From: Siphonodentalium dalli
Taxonomy: Eukaryota > Mollusca > Scaphopoda > Gadilida > Siphonodentaliidae
NCBI GenBank assembly: GCA_032622095.1
Contig: CP136064.1
Coordinates: 137,409,954-137,473,953 of the forward strand
Direction of reading: 5' to 3'
Length of the DNA stretch: 64,000 bases
Part shown: positions 46,193-57,028 of the stretch, piece by piece
How positions within the stretch are numbered: the stretch's first letter is position 1
Layout: each line of letters opens with the position of its first letter
Notes under the pieces: model-generated
Told to the model about the DNA's origin: nothing
The model's input: the letters and a program-made list of their open reading frames with translations, nothing else
Database searches by the model: none
Made by a program: the position numbers and the translations under genes

Positions 46193-47445
46193 ATGTCATC
46201 GATTAAAATCGTATCTGTCAACTGCCGAGATTAAACCAGAAACAAAAAAAGACGTGACGTATTTGACCATTTGAAATCGCTCGATGGCCAAATATACTAT
46301 CTCCAAGACACACATTTTACCGAAAATATTGAGGAAATAGTTCGTTCAGAATGGGGGTTTGAGTGTGTTTTCGCTTCACACGATTCTCAGTCCAGAGCAC
46401 TCGAAAAAATTGATATCCATCCGGGGTACAGAACTGACCACTCTATCATATCACTAGAACTTCAAATCAATAACATTTCTCACGGGAGAGGTTTTTGGAA
46501 ATTTAACAACTCCCTTTCATTCAACAAAGACGATCAGAGTATCGTTCATAGGTTAATTAAAGAAAACTTGAACCGTTACTTGCGTTATCCGCTAGACTAC
46601 TCCCCAATCATCCCCCAAAAAACAGTTTCACAATATCTGACTCGCTTTTCTTAGACGCCATTTTACTTGATATCACAGGGAAAACAATCCAATGTTCTTC
46701 TAAATTAAAAAAGACATAAAGAAAACGAAGAACAAACATTGTTAGACCAGAAAACGTGAAATTGAGAGCACTATTGCAGACTCCGATTCCAGTGTTAATG
46801 ATTTGATGAGCGAATGTTCTGACATTGACAATAAATTAGAAACTAAAAGGAAAGAAAAAATTCAGGGTATGATAGTTCGTACAAGATCAAAGTTTATTGA
46901 GGACGGTGAAAAATCTACCAAATATGTTTTGAATATGGAAAAAAGACATTTCTTATCCAAAACACTTACTGAAGTGATAGATAACTCTGGACAACGAGTA
47001 ACAAAATCTGACGACCTTGTCGAAACCACACAAACTTTTTACCAAGAACTATATTCAGCAAAAGCTTCTGCCAATAGCAGTAACTGTAATAATATCCCAA
47101 AATATTCATACTTTCCCAACACTATCCAATGAACAAATTTCCTCAATAGAAGGCCCCCTCAGTTACGATGAGTTGACGCAATCGCTCAGTAAATTCAAAA
47201 ATGGGAAGTCGCCTGGACGGACGGTTATAGCAAAGAGTTGTTCAAATTCTTCTGGAAAGACTTAGGCCATTTTGTTTTAAACGCACTAAACTACTCATTT
47301 GATCGACAGGATCTATCCATCACACAAAAGCAAGGCATTATTACGCTGATTTCGAAGAAAAACAAAGCGAGGAAATATCTTTAAAATTGGCACCCGATCA
47401 CATTGTTGAATATTTCATACAAATTGGCGTCATCGTGTATAGCTA
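46193..47445 (+). mobile_element. L1-like LINE, 5' part (endonuclease, linker, first RT blocks)
   Basis: The ORF2 begins ATG at 46193 (MSSIKIVSVNCR) and loses frame within motif I. Endonuclease sequence continues as HLKSLDGQIYYLQDTHFTEN. An internal deletion near 46402 joins FASHDSQSRA to IDIHPGYRTDHSIISLEL, removing roughly 120 residues including the GGGxA and GDFN motifs but keeping the SDH-like end. The linker MIVRTRSKFIEDGEKSTKYV is typical of L1 proteins. RT blocks FKNGKSPG and ITLISKKN follow, and the last codons before the break are SSCIA. The element resumes at 52325 after the DNA transposon. Confidence 0.8.
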
Positions 47446-47590
47446 TAGTACAGAGGCCAAAACCACAAAAACCCTCTAGAATTCATTTTTGTCGACATAT
47501 GAATGTATATAACTGAAACCTTTTCTAATGTATAAAGGGACACCTCAGGGTCACTCCACGCCCGGTAGTCAAACCGTACAGGTGTGCGGG
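47446..47590 (+). repeat. Left terminal inverted repeat of the DNA transposon
   Basis: Matches the reverse complement of 52188-52324 in blocks: TAGTACAGAGGCCA at the tip, GAATGTATATAACTGAAACC about 65 bp in, CCGGTAGTCAA and AGGTGTGCGG at the inner end. Spacings between the blocks are similar on both sides. Confidence 0.85.
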
Positions 47591-48251
47591 GCCATACAAG
47601 GGGCATAACTCTGTCGCCCATAGAAAAAAAATCTAAAAATACATAATTGGTCTCTATCCATTGACAACACTTTTTAAAGATGAGATTTTTTAGCTGATTT
47701 CTTCTAAATAGATAGAAGTAAAGATGTACTAATATGTATTGAGCTGTAAAATTATATATTTTTAAACATTAATGTCATTTTCAGATATTTTAATAGGAAA
47801 AATTGTCATTTTTTAGTCATTTTCTACTGTATATTCCTTTAAAATTATGTATTTTTGTCTGCAGGACATATTATAAAGCAACATGTATTCCATAAAAATA
47901 CTATTAGCCTTTGGTATGTCAGATAAGGCCAACGTTTTTATTTTTCTGCTTTACAGATTTTTTTTAACATTGTTTTGGTAGGGTCGGTCGGAAAAACAAA
48001 TAAAAATAAAAATGCTTGAATAATTATGTTTTTTTTTGGACATTTGCTAAGGTGGTAATTGTGTCTTCATAATTCTCTGTCAGTCACTTACAGAGAACAG
48101 TTTTCGGACGTATATCACAAAATTCAAATCCAGTACTATTATTTGAAACATAGCTCAGATTATTGAATAATATTGAATAAATCCAGAAATAAAGTTTGCT
48201 TTTGTTCAACGTTTCAATTATTAAATAAGTGGACTCCACCATTCAGTTATA

Positions 48252-51200
48252 ATGTATACATTGAAAAAGTCCATTATTTATCTGGATGGATGTCATGGAA
48301 AAATAAATAACCGACAGATAATATATAGTACTCTATTATCCACAGAAGAAAATGAATCAGTGATGGCTTCGGATACTTCTGCCTTGAATAATCTCAGCAT
48401 TCTGGTCGATTTTGGCTTTCAGCAAGGACATGTGTTTCAAATGGATGCAGTCGTACAAAAATATGAAGAGCTCATATATAAGAATTGTCCAACAAGTGCC
48501 AACAATATTCGCTCAAGTACACTGAAACTCGAACTCCAAGCACACTATGCCCGGAAATTATATTTCGCAGACATATAAATAAGACAGTCCCAAGCTTGGT
48601 GTTTTCTTCATGCACAAACGATAATAGTATCGAGGAGCTGAACAATTTGTTTGAATCAATAGAAAATGAACTTCTATGTAATTTTCAATCTGATGCATCG
48701 GTGGATCAAGATAGTGATACTAGTATTATGAAAGCATTCTACCATGTTGCATTGAGAGTTCACTCCGATATGAAATCATCGTCAAAACACATAGGTTACT
48801 CTATTTCTACAAAGGCAGCTGAGGACTGTATTCCTGATGGCTTGTATACTCTTCTTAGCTTAATCCTGGATCCAAATCAAGATGTGTTGACTCTTAGTCA
48901 CAAGAAGAAGTCTGATACTCATCAAAAGATTCTAAATCTTGGCCAAGATATTGTATATGCTATGTTCAATGGTAATCGGAATACTCCAAAGCATATAGCT
49001 ACTGGATTAGTTGTTCACCATATATCTAGGTCAAAGTTTCTTGTGAACTTTCTACATGCTGGTGGTCATAGCATTTCTTATGAAACTGTTCAGCGAATTG
49101 ACACTACGGAAGCAAATGCTCAGATAGAGAGATTCATTTTAAACAAATCAGATAACCAGGGCATCATTGAGGAGACTCTAGATGGAAAAGGAACCTTCCA
49201 TGTTACACAAATGGCAGCTTTTCAGAGAGCCGTAGACAAACCGGATGACAGTACTGCTTCATGCAAAATACAGAGGAGTGATAGAATACAACGGGATAAA
49301 GTTCTTAAATCTGTCCCACCACCATTTAATAGTGTCGAGTATCTAAATGTTTCATGCCATGTTTCACCACGAGGGCTTGGCAGGATTGATGTTAAACCAA
49401 ATGATGACCTGCAATCAGAAAGCAAATACAAGGATTTAGTCTACTTAATATCACGGAATCATGGTGATCAACAGTATGTTCCTTCTTGGACAGGCTACAA
49501 CCAGAAAATGTCCACTGTACAATCAGAGAAATCAGTTATCGGGTACTTACCAATCATACCTGCCCCAGCCAATGATATGGACACAATTCTTACCGTTCTT
49601 CTACGATGCTGCCATATTTCTAAATATTTCTCACAACCTAATACTGTTATTACATTTGACCAGGCACTTTATTGCAAGGCAAAGGAAATTGTTTGGTTGT
49701 TGCCAGAAAAATTCTCAAATGTCGTTATCAGGATGGGAAGTTTTCATATAGCTCAAAATTTCCTTCGAGTAATTGGGCAACATTTTGCTTTTTCTGGCTT
49801 GACTGACTCTGGGATATATAGTGAATGTACATCTGACAAGATAGATAATGAAGGGAACGTTGTGGAACAGATCTGTTCGTGCACACAAGCTAACGTTCGA
49901 TGCGGTGTACAGAATATCGTTCCAGGAATATCAGAGCTGGCTTCGAGAGCATGAGGATACAAGATTTGATGTCTTGGATAATGAGGGAAAGAAGTTATCT
50001 ACATATTTTGAGGTAGGGAAGGACATGGACAGCTGTAGACAGGTATCGGAAACAATGAAGATGGGGAAATTATCTAACAAGCTTGATTTATTCTGTGAAT
50101 TAAATTCCGAGAACAGCACATTTCAATACTGGTTGCAGTATGTCACTCGCTTCACTAGATTGACAGCTCCATTCCACAAATAAAGCTGCATTATACTTCA
50201 CATTCTATTCGACCAATACTCATTGAACGAACTTCCAGATTATCCTAAGACAACATGCTATGTAATTGATGGTATGGCACTTGTTCAAGCTATTGGTAAA
50301 CCAAACCACTCTGAAACATTTGGAGATCTTGCAGATGTCTTCACAAATATAGTGTTGAAATACTTCAGGACAAATGGATGTAATCGAGTCGATATTGTCT
50401 TTGACAATTATTCAGCAGCCTCCACAAAATTTGGGACACTCCAAAAGAGAAATCAGTCAACCAGATACATACACAAACTTGTTGATAGAAGAGATCTTCC
50501 ACTGCCACATTCCTGGGTAATGTTCATTGGATCATCAGAAAATAACGACAGCCTTCTGCAGTTCCTGACCAGTGAATTACTCAAGAAAGGTGTTGATTTA
50601 CCAATCGGAAATACTGTTATTGTAGCTGGTCGCTGTGCTGACTATCAGATAGCTATCTCTGGACATCAACTGGATTCCCCAATAGATCATCTAAAATCAT
50701 CTCACGAAAAAGCTGATACCAGAATGCTATTACATGGTCAAGATGCTGCAACAAAAGGAAATGCTAGAGTAATAGTCCAAAGTCGCGACACAGATGTCCT
50801 TGTATTGCTTCTCTACCACCTGTGAAATCTTGATGAGGAAATTATTATGAGTGCAGGGACTGTGAAGAAACCTAAATACCTCCCAATTAATGATATAGAA
50901 AAGAATTTTCCTGCATCAGTAATTAATGGTTTGCCAATTTACCATGCAGTTACAGGATGTGATACAACCAGGAGAAGGGAAGAAGTCTACTTGGAAGAAA
51001 TACATGAAGACCCCTTCCCTGCTACAACCTATTGACCTGTATGGTCAGTTTGATAAACTTCTGGCAGAAAAGTTTATCATGCAACTTTATTCTATATCAT
51101 CAAATGCATGTGGTGTGAATGAACTCAGGGCTAAAATGTTCCATCAACTAGCAGACTTATCAAAACTTCCACCAACTAAAGATTGTTTGCATCAACATCT

Positions 51201-51354
51201 ACTCCGCAGTCAATATCAAACATTTGTGTGGTATGCAGCCCTCACGTCTGTTCCAAAGTTACCATCTCCTACCAGTTACGGTTGGAAAGAAGATGAAGGA
51301 GGCATGACACCGACTCTCATGACTGCCGAGCCATTACCGAAAACATTTCAATAA
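48252..51354 (+). pseudogene. Transposase of the DNA transposon (broken by at least four lesions)
   Basis: Frames 48252-48578, 48485-49954, 49848-50183, 50223-50825, 50847-51035 and 50926-51354 are consecutive parts of one protein of about 1000 residues. The central part (49320-49800) has SWTGYN, SVIGYLPIIPAPANDMDT, VITFDQALYCKAKEIVW and VVIRMGSFHIAQNFLRVIG; an Asp followed by a GxFH helix is reminiscent of RNase H-fold transposases. The C-terminal part has in order VIDGMALVQ, VDIVFDNYSAASTK, SSHEKADTRMLLH, SRDTDVLVLLL and HAVTGCDTT, which parallels the acidic motifs of FEN/XPG nucleases. Lesions: frame slips near 48570, 49860 and 50970, and an in-frame TGA at 50823-50825. The N-terminus, possibly with a zinc finger in an earlier exon, is not identified. 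Confidence 0.7.
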
Positions 51355-51359
51355 ATCAC

Positions 51360-52187
51360 AACATGTAAATGTTCAAGTTCCAGGTGTTCTTCGTCCAGAT
51401 GTAGCTGCCGAAAATCCAACTTGAATTGTTCACTCGCCTGTATTAAAATGTGAGCTGAATTGTTTAAACCCATACAATCTGGACAATATAGTGGACAATT
51501 GTGACAGTGACTCATCTTTGGATGATACACATGATTGAACTGTTTAAAACAATGTGAGATTCTGGTATTCAAATTTTAAAATGAAAATATAAATTATGAA
51601 TCTCAAATTCAAACAATTTTGTATCAAATTTGCATATTTTAGTGAATAGTCACATTGTTTGAAGTGATGTTGTTATTCAATGAACCCACCACAATCTGAT
51701 ATAAATATAAGCAGACATCCAGGAATTACCTATTATACACATTTTTATGTTTTATCGGATTATACCAAAATATAGAAAATTTCGGGATTTTTATTTTTAT
51801 TAAGGGGAGGGGTAGTATATTTCTAATAATGTTCAAACTATTGTATGTATGACACTATATTCTATCCTATTATTAAGGGAATAAATCAAGGCAAATTTTG
51901 AGACTATAAACTCCATGTAAGGATAAAACATTCTTGGGGAAAAAATAATTTTAAGTTTGAAAAATATCCAAATTTCTGATTTTTTTCCAAATAATTGAAC
52001 TCTTTTTATTAAAAAAAAATTTCTACTAAATTATTAAATTATTTGGATGCATTTTCAGGTAGAATATCCATAGTATTACACATGATAACAATTTGGATGT
52101 TCTAAGTATTCCAAAAATTGGATAAATAACTTTTTATTAAAAATTGTGTTTTTTGGACGTCAAATCTACATATTTGACCAAAAAACG
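51360..52187. other. AT-rich 3' region of the DNA transposon
   Basis: Long A- and T-runs, no open frame of note. A similar AT-rich stretch (47600-48250) precedes the gene; either may carry an intron or transcription signals, which cannot be told by eye. Confidence 0.5.
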
Positions 52188-52324
52188 TCGCCGCACACCT
52201 TAAACTGTTGACTACCGGTATTGGATGGTCCACAGATACACTGCCTAATAGAACAAAATGGTTTCAGTTATATACATTCCGATGTCAACAAATTTTTTTC
52301 TTTTCTTGCCTGGCCTCTGTACTA
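52188..52324 (-). repeat. Right terminal inverted repeat of the DNA transposon
   Basis: Inverted partner of 47446-47590; ends TGGCCTCTGTACTA and is followed by the CTA duplication. Confidence 0.85.
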
Positions 52325-54788
52325 CTAATATAATCAAGAAAGATTCCTCCTGGCGCCATCAGCCGGGACCATCGGGTTTCTTACCAGAAAGGTTTATTGG
52401 CGATAACACCAGACTAATATACGATTTAATTCACGAAACCAACTTACACAATAAACCAGGCATGCTACTTCTTATAGATTTCGAAAAGCTTTCGATTCAT
52501 TGTCCTGGTCCTTCATCGATAATTGCTTTTCAAAATTCGGGTTTGGAGATTCGATTAAAAGATGGATTAGAATCTTCTATACAAATATACAGTCAGCTGT
52601 TTTAGTGAACGGACATACATGTATCTCAAGTTTTTTTCCAACCTTCTAGAGGATGTAAGCAGGGTGACCCTGTCTCCCCTTATATTTGTATTCCTCTACG
52701 CGGACGTGTTTGCCACAATGATCAGGGAAAACAAAAACATAAGGGGGATAACTCTAGGCAGGACAGAATATAAAATAAACCAATACGCGGACGATACCAC
52801 ACTGATCCTTGATGATAGCGAAACTAATCTTTGGGAGGCTCTAAATATACTCGATTCAGTCGAAATAATTTCTGGTCTCAAAGTAAACCTAGACAAATAT
52901 CAAATAGTCTGGCTAGGGCCGAAGAAAGCCTGTTCGTCATTACCAATACCTGATTGCCGCATCCCCATATCCTGTGAATTTAGCCTTTTGGGCATAATCT
53001 TTAGCACAAACTTGTCAAATATTTTAGATATTAACTACGCTAAAAAAATTGATGAAATTAATGAAACACTGGGCAAATGGAATCACAGATTATTAACTCC
53101 TCTAGAGAAAATGGTAGTGATCAAATCAACGATTATCCCAAAACTTGTTCATCTCTTTACTTCTCTTCTAATCCAGGGGAAAAATTTATTACTGATTTAA
53201 ATAGCCTTATGTTCAAACTCATTTGGAGTGGAAAACTTGACAGAATAAAGCGTAGTCAATTTTACCAACCATATGAGAATGGCGGGTTGCGGATGGTCAA
53301 TGTAACTCTTTTTATTGACTCAACGAAAATAAGTTCGATCCGAAGAATGTTAACGTCTGACAGCAGCTGGACTGGATTAGCACCAACCAATATATTATCT
53401 CATCCTTTATTTTCAAAATATGGACAAAAATATCTTAAATCGGCCGAACATACAATTCGAAATTTATTTTGGAGGGACGTGGTAAAAGCGTGGCGCAACT
53501 TTATTTCCGCTAAAGCATATCAGCACCAAAATATAAAAACACAAACACTATGGAACAATGACAATATCATAATCAACGAGAGGTCCTTGAATATTAATGA
53601 GCGGAGAAAGAAAGGAATTGTTTTTTTCAGTGACCTATATGACGAGAGAGGTAATTTGATGACAGTCGAATATTTGGAAAACGAAATAGTCATAGCCACA
53701 AATTTTCTCACATTGCATGGATTACATAGACAAATGATTAAACTTGATTATAACAGTGATCAGGAAGTCAAAATAGTAGAACGTCCAATAAACCCAGAGA
53801 ATATATCAATCTTGTTACGGAATAAAAGTGGGGGGCAAATCTTTTTATGACACTTTATTATCAACAGTTAAAACTCAAACATCATCTGCAAAGAATAAAT
53901 GGGAAAACGAATTAAGTATATATATTCCATGGAGATAAACCTTCTCTGTGCCCTTCTTCCGTTTAATGGACACAAAATACCGTTGGTTTCAGTACAGAAT
54001 TTTGACTAGAATGCTAGGAACAAATAAACTTTAAACAAATATGAAACTAAGAGCTGACGGACTATGTCAAAGATGTCATAGCTATGAAGAAACGATATCT
54101 CATATTTTCTACAATTGCCCAACTGTACGCTGCTTCCTGGTAGACAAACAACAATGACAGTCTAAACATAATCTAAACCTCGACCTGACAAAGAAAAACA
54201 TAATTCTTGGAACACATTCGCAGACACAGACAAATAACAAAACTGAATACCGTTTACTTACAATTATTAAGTACTACCTGTACAAAACCAAATATATCCC
54301 CGATAAATTAACCATTAAATCACTTTCCCTGGATATCAAAAGAAGATACCACGCAGGCAGATATATTGCACTTCAGTGCGATCAAATGCAAACTTTCCAA
54401 AATGAACGGGAACACATTAAACCTTTAATAACTGCTTGCTAAGAACAGCGAAATGCATACATTCAAAACGAGATCAATTATCCACTAAAACGAGAAGAGT
54501 TTCCCGGGACAGTTTTAATATCTTATGAATATTTAATATGTTCAATTTTAAATTTATTAAACTAATTGATTTAGAAATTAATATAAAACCATCAGCACCG
54601 AAAAATTAGAATAGAAATATTTTCGTTTAAGCGAGAGTGAGAGAGGTAGAGAGAGGGAGAGAGGATGGCATAGAGACAGAGAGGATGAGAGATAAAAAGT
54701 TGGAGTGCCAGGGACCCCACCCCTCCCCATCTCGTAGTATTATGTCAGTATATGTTCTGTGTTATGTATACAATACTACATGTATATA

Positions 54789-54861
<73 letters not shown>

Positions 54862-54900
54862 TGAATAAAGTATAAAAAAAACAAAAACTAAAAAACAAAA
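52325..54900 (+). mobile_element. L1-like LINE, 3' part (RT core to poly-A tail)
   Basis: Continues the L1 interrupted at 47445. Visible motifs are GFLPERFIGDNTRLIYDL, LLLIDFEK (frame lost just after, so the motif A Phe-Asp context is damaged), GCKQGDP across a frame change near 52650, NQYADDTTLILDDSE (catalytic box intact), KVNLDKYQIVWLG, and a CQRCHSYEETISHIFYNC zinc-knuckle-like segment at about 54067-54120. Stops and slips occur near 53200, 53850 and 54030. The 3' UTR has a polypurine (GA)n tract at 54632-54690, a TA microsatellite, AATAAA at 54864-54869 and an A-rich tail ending near 54900, all usual for L1. Confidence 0.85.
54782..54859. repeat. TA dinucleotide microsatellite
   Basis: Nearly pure (TA)n of about 78 bp within the L1 3' UTR, just upstream of AATAAA. 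Confidence 0.9.
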
Positions 54901-54982
54901 ACGTATTGCTGCAACACGGGTGCGAAAAGGTTAAATGTGCTCAATCCGATTCGATGGTCCCCATATAATCAGATTCAAAAAC

Positions 54983-55080
54983 ATTTTTAGAAATGCCGGG
55001 GTGAAGGAGAAGATCACTCGATCTTTTCGACCATCCCGGGCGCTTCGCGCCCATCTACTCACTTTATTTTTAGAAATGCC
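54983..55080. mobile_element. 68-bp insert flanked by 15-bp direct repeats
   Basis: ATTTTTAGAAATGCC occurs at 54983-54997 and again, identical, at 55066-55080. The 68 bp between contain a perfect hairpin GGGCGC-TTC-GCGCCC (55038-55052) and start GGGGTGA, end TCACTTT, so the whole insert can also close into a stem. A 15-bp duplication fits insertion by LINE machinery of a short structured RNA or truncated SINE. The source RNA is not recognised. Confidence 0.55.
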
Positions 55081-56102
55081 ACTTCAGTTATCAATCGATT
55101 AATAATGCTAACCACTGTCAACTATAGTATAAAATTGCCCGAAACGTGTTATTTATCAACATGTTGTTCGAAATAGCCTGCGACAGTCATCTCTGTTTTG
55201 TTTTGTTATCATCGGTCCACACTGTGCAATCTGCTCAGTAAGGCAAAAAAACATTTGTTTCCGGTTTCCTTGACTGTTGGAAAAAAATGGCCCTAATTAT
55301 TATTTTTTTTAACTTGAATATTGAGCTCACGACCGTAATTAATCTACCTCTTCGTTAAACCCATTATCAAATAAACAAATTAAACCATGGTGTAATCCGT
55401 GCATCCATTCACCGTTTAAGCAATCCATGCTCACGTGGTAAAGTGATCACGACAAACGCGTGCTGACCGGTTATTGATGAACTACAATTCACATGTGAAC
55501 ACACGCTCTGGTCGGCACATGCTGCACGTGTATAAACGTAATCGGACAATTTGGCTAATTATATTAGCAGATAACGAGATCATGCATGGCGACCAACGTG
55601 AAGCTGTTCCTAATCATTTCAGTCATACGCTGGAAACTAAATAACGATTTATTACTTCTAATTACTTAATTACACTACTTGCGTGTGAACAAGATGCCAT
55701 CCCATTACCACTTCAATTATACAGATGGAACATAGGATTTAGAACACTAATATTTACTCTTACATACTTCTACATTCAAGGTTCGTCCTATGTAATCTTA
55801 TGTCAGTCATAACGTCGCTAATGAATCCATGTGTCAAACGTCTGTTTTCACTTGCAATTGAAATTGCAAGAAATATGTGAACGAGTTCAATTATTCTATG
55901 CTAAATAGTTAATGGGTGACCTGATGCATGCATCTTAGTTTTCTTATTTAACATGACGTAAGATAATTCGCATGTCACACGGACTTCTGTTTTAATGGAT
56001 CCAGTACGAAATGTTCTGGAGAAATTATTTAGTGAAAATTGTTTGCAGTTCTTTAAGTTCTGGCCTTTATAATAATTATTGTTCATCACGCGTCCTTTCC
56101 AG
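55081..56102. other. Intronic spacer before the third SLC6 exon
   Basis: No repeats or domains recognised. A 113-codon minus-strand frame at 55901-56242 overlaps the SLC6 exon antisense and is its shadow. Confidence 0.5.
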
Positions 56103-56203
56103 GAGTTAACAATTTCTGCCGAGATATTGAATCGATGATCGGGTTCCAGCCAGGATGGTACTGGAAGGTCTGTTGGGTGGTTATCGCACCAGTGTGCCTG
56201 ATG
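56103..56203 (+). CDS. SLC6-family transporter exon (TM10 end to TM11 start)
   Basis: The exon has two bases plus 33 codons, between acceptor GTCCTTTCCAG and donor GTAAGTGA, ending in phase 0. The leading GA completes the glycine begun at 36943. It encodes VNNFCRDIESMIGFQPGWYW followed by KVCWVVIAPVCLM. (V/A)xxFCxDIxxMxGFxPxxYWxxCWxxxxP is a hallmark of SLC6 between TM10 and TM11. The three exons together give about 110 continuous residues without a stop or frameshift, so the gene is probably functional. The TM11-TM12 exons were not found downstream and may lie beyond the window, as later introns may also be long. Confidence 0.9.
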
Positions 56204-57028
56204 GTAAGTGATCATGAAACTTCGGTGAGATCTCGGTGACATAGTTCACACATCTGGAAAAAAAATCATGAAATTATTTATAGAATTATGTCTATTGCAA
56301 AGTTACAGCATAACATGTCTTCCATTGTTTCGTCGATTAATAGAGATGAAATGCCAAGAGATATGTACATGAGTGATTTTCGCCAGATATTTAAAAAATA
56401 ATTTCTGGCAAATATCAGTTGCATACTAACTTTCGGGATTACATAGGTCACATTAAACGGTGTGATATGTTAATTTCGTAAGTAGTTTGTTGTTCATAAA
56501 AGATTCACTAAAACTAACATCACGAAATCAATTGCTTTCAATACTGCCAGCGCGCGGACGTACCCTTATTTGCCATCGTGTGGAATTACCCTTATTGTTC
56601 TGTTCATCCGCGTAGACACTCGACTTGCTCTATGATCAGAATCGATTTTGTGTTGGGAGAGGTATGCCAATTTTTTGGCTCTGGATAAGTTCACATTGTC
56701 AGGGCATAATTGATTGCATGATTCAAGTGGATTCAGATGGCGGTCATCGAGGTTTTTTGCCATTAAAATGTTATAGCTGCCACAAATTAAACTGAAAGAA
56801 CGTCCTCAATATATGGAATTTGCATATACGAGAGCAAGTCAGACATACCATTGCCAATTAAGACTGGAATGCAGTGATTTAAAACATGTTTACATCAATT
56901 ATTTGAGAGATAGCCCTTTATGCATGTGTTGAAACAGCAGAACATTTCTTTTGTATTGTCGCAGATCTCAATTGATCAAAATTTATGCTTCGGATGGTTA
57001 ATAATACGACCAGGCATAGCAACCTTGT
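56204..57028. other. Spacer, probably SLC6 intron
   Basis: AT-rich sequence without recognised elements. Confidence 0.45.

Larger units (their letters stand above)
47446..52324 (+). mobile_element. 4.9-kb DNA transposon with 3-bp target duplication, Academ-like
   Basis: Both ends read TAGTACAGAGGCCA inward and the terminal inverted repeats extend to about 140 bp. CTA flanks both sides (47443-47445 and 52325-52327). Removing the element and one CTA restores the L1 reading frame (SSCIA then NIIKK), which fixes the borders and the duplication exactly. The single large gene (48252-51354) is broken. A long TIR, 3-bp duplication and a FEN/XPG-like C-terminal domain in the transposase together point to the Academ superfamily, whose members are reported with 3-4-bp duplications and an XPG nuclease domain. 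The superfamily is an inference from memory; the transposon structure is seen directly. Confidence 0.85.
36944..56102 (+). other. SLC6 intron, 19159 bp, filled with mobile elements
   Basis: Bounded by donor GTTAGTAT and acceptor GTCCTTTCCAG. It holds a SINE, a dispersed repeat, an I/Jockey-like LINE in antisense, and an L1-like LINE in sense with a DNA transposon inside it. Confidence 0.75.

Noticed and set aside
47448-47450. TA target duplication (Tc1/mariner) for the DNA transposon
   Set aside because: Setting the border at CAGAGG leaves nine extra bases at the empty site and a stop in the L1 frame, while the CTA border restores the frame exactly.
55038-55052. Helitron 3' hairpin
   Set aside because: The GGGCGC-TTC-GCGCCC hairpin is not followed by CTRR at the expected distance, and the 15-bp direct repeats indicate a different insertion mechanism.
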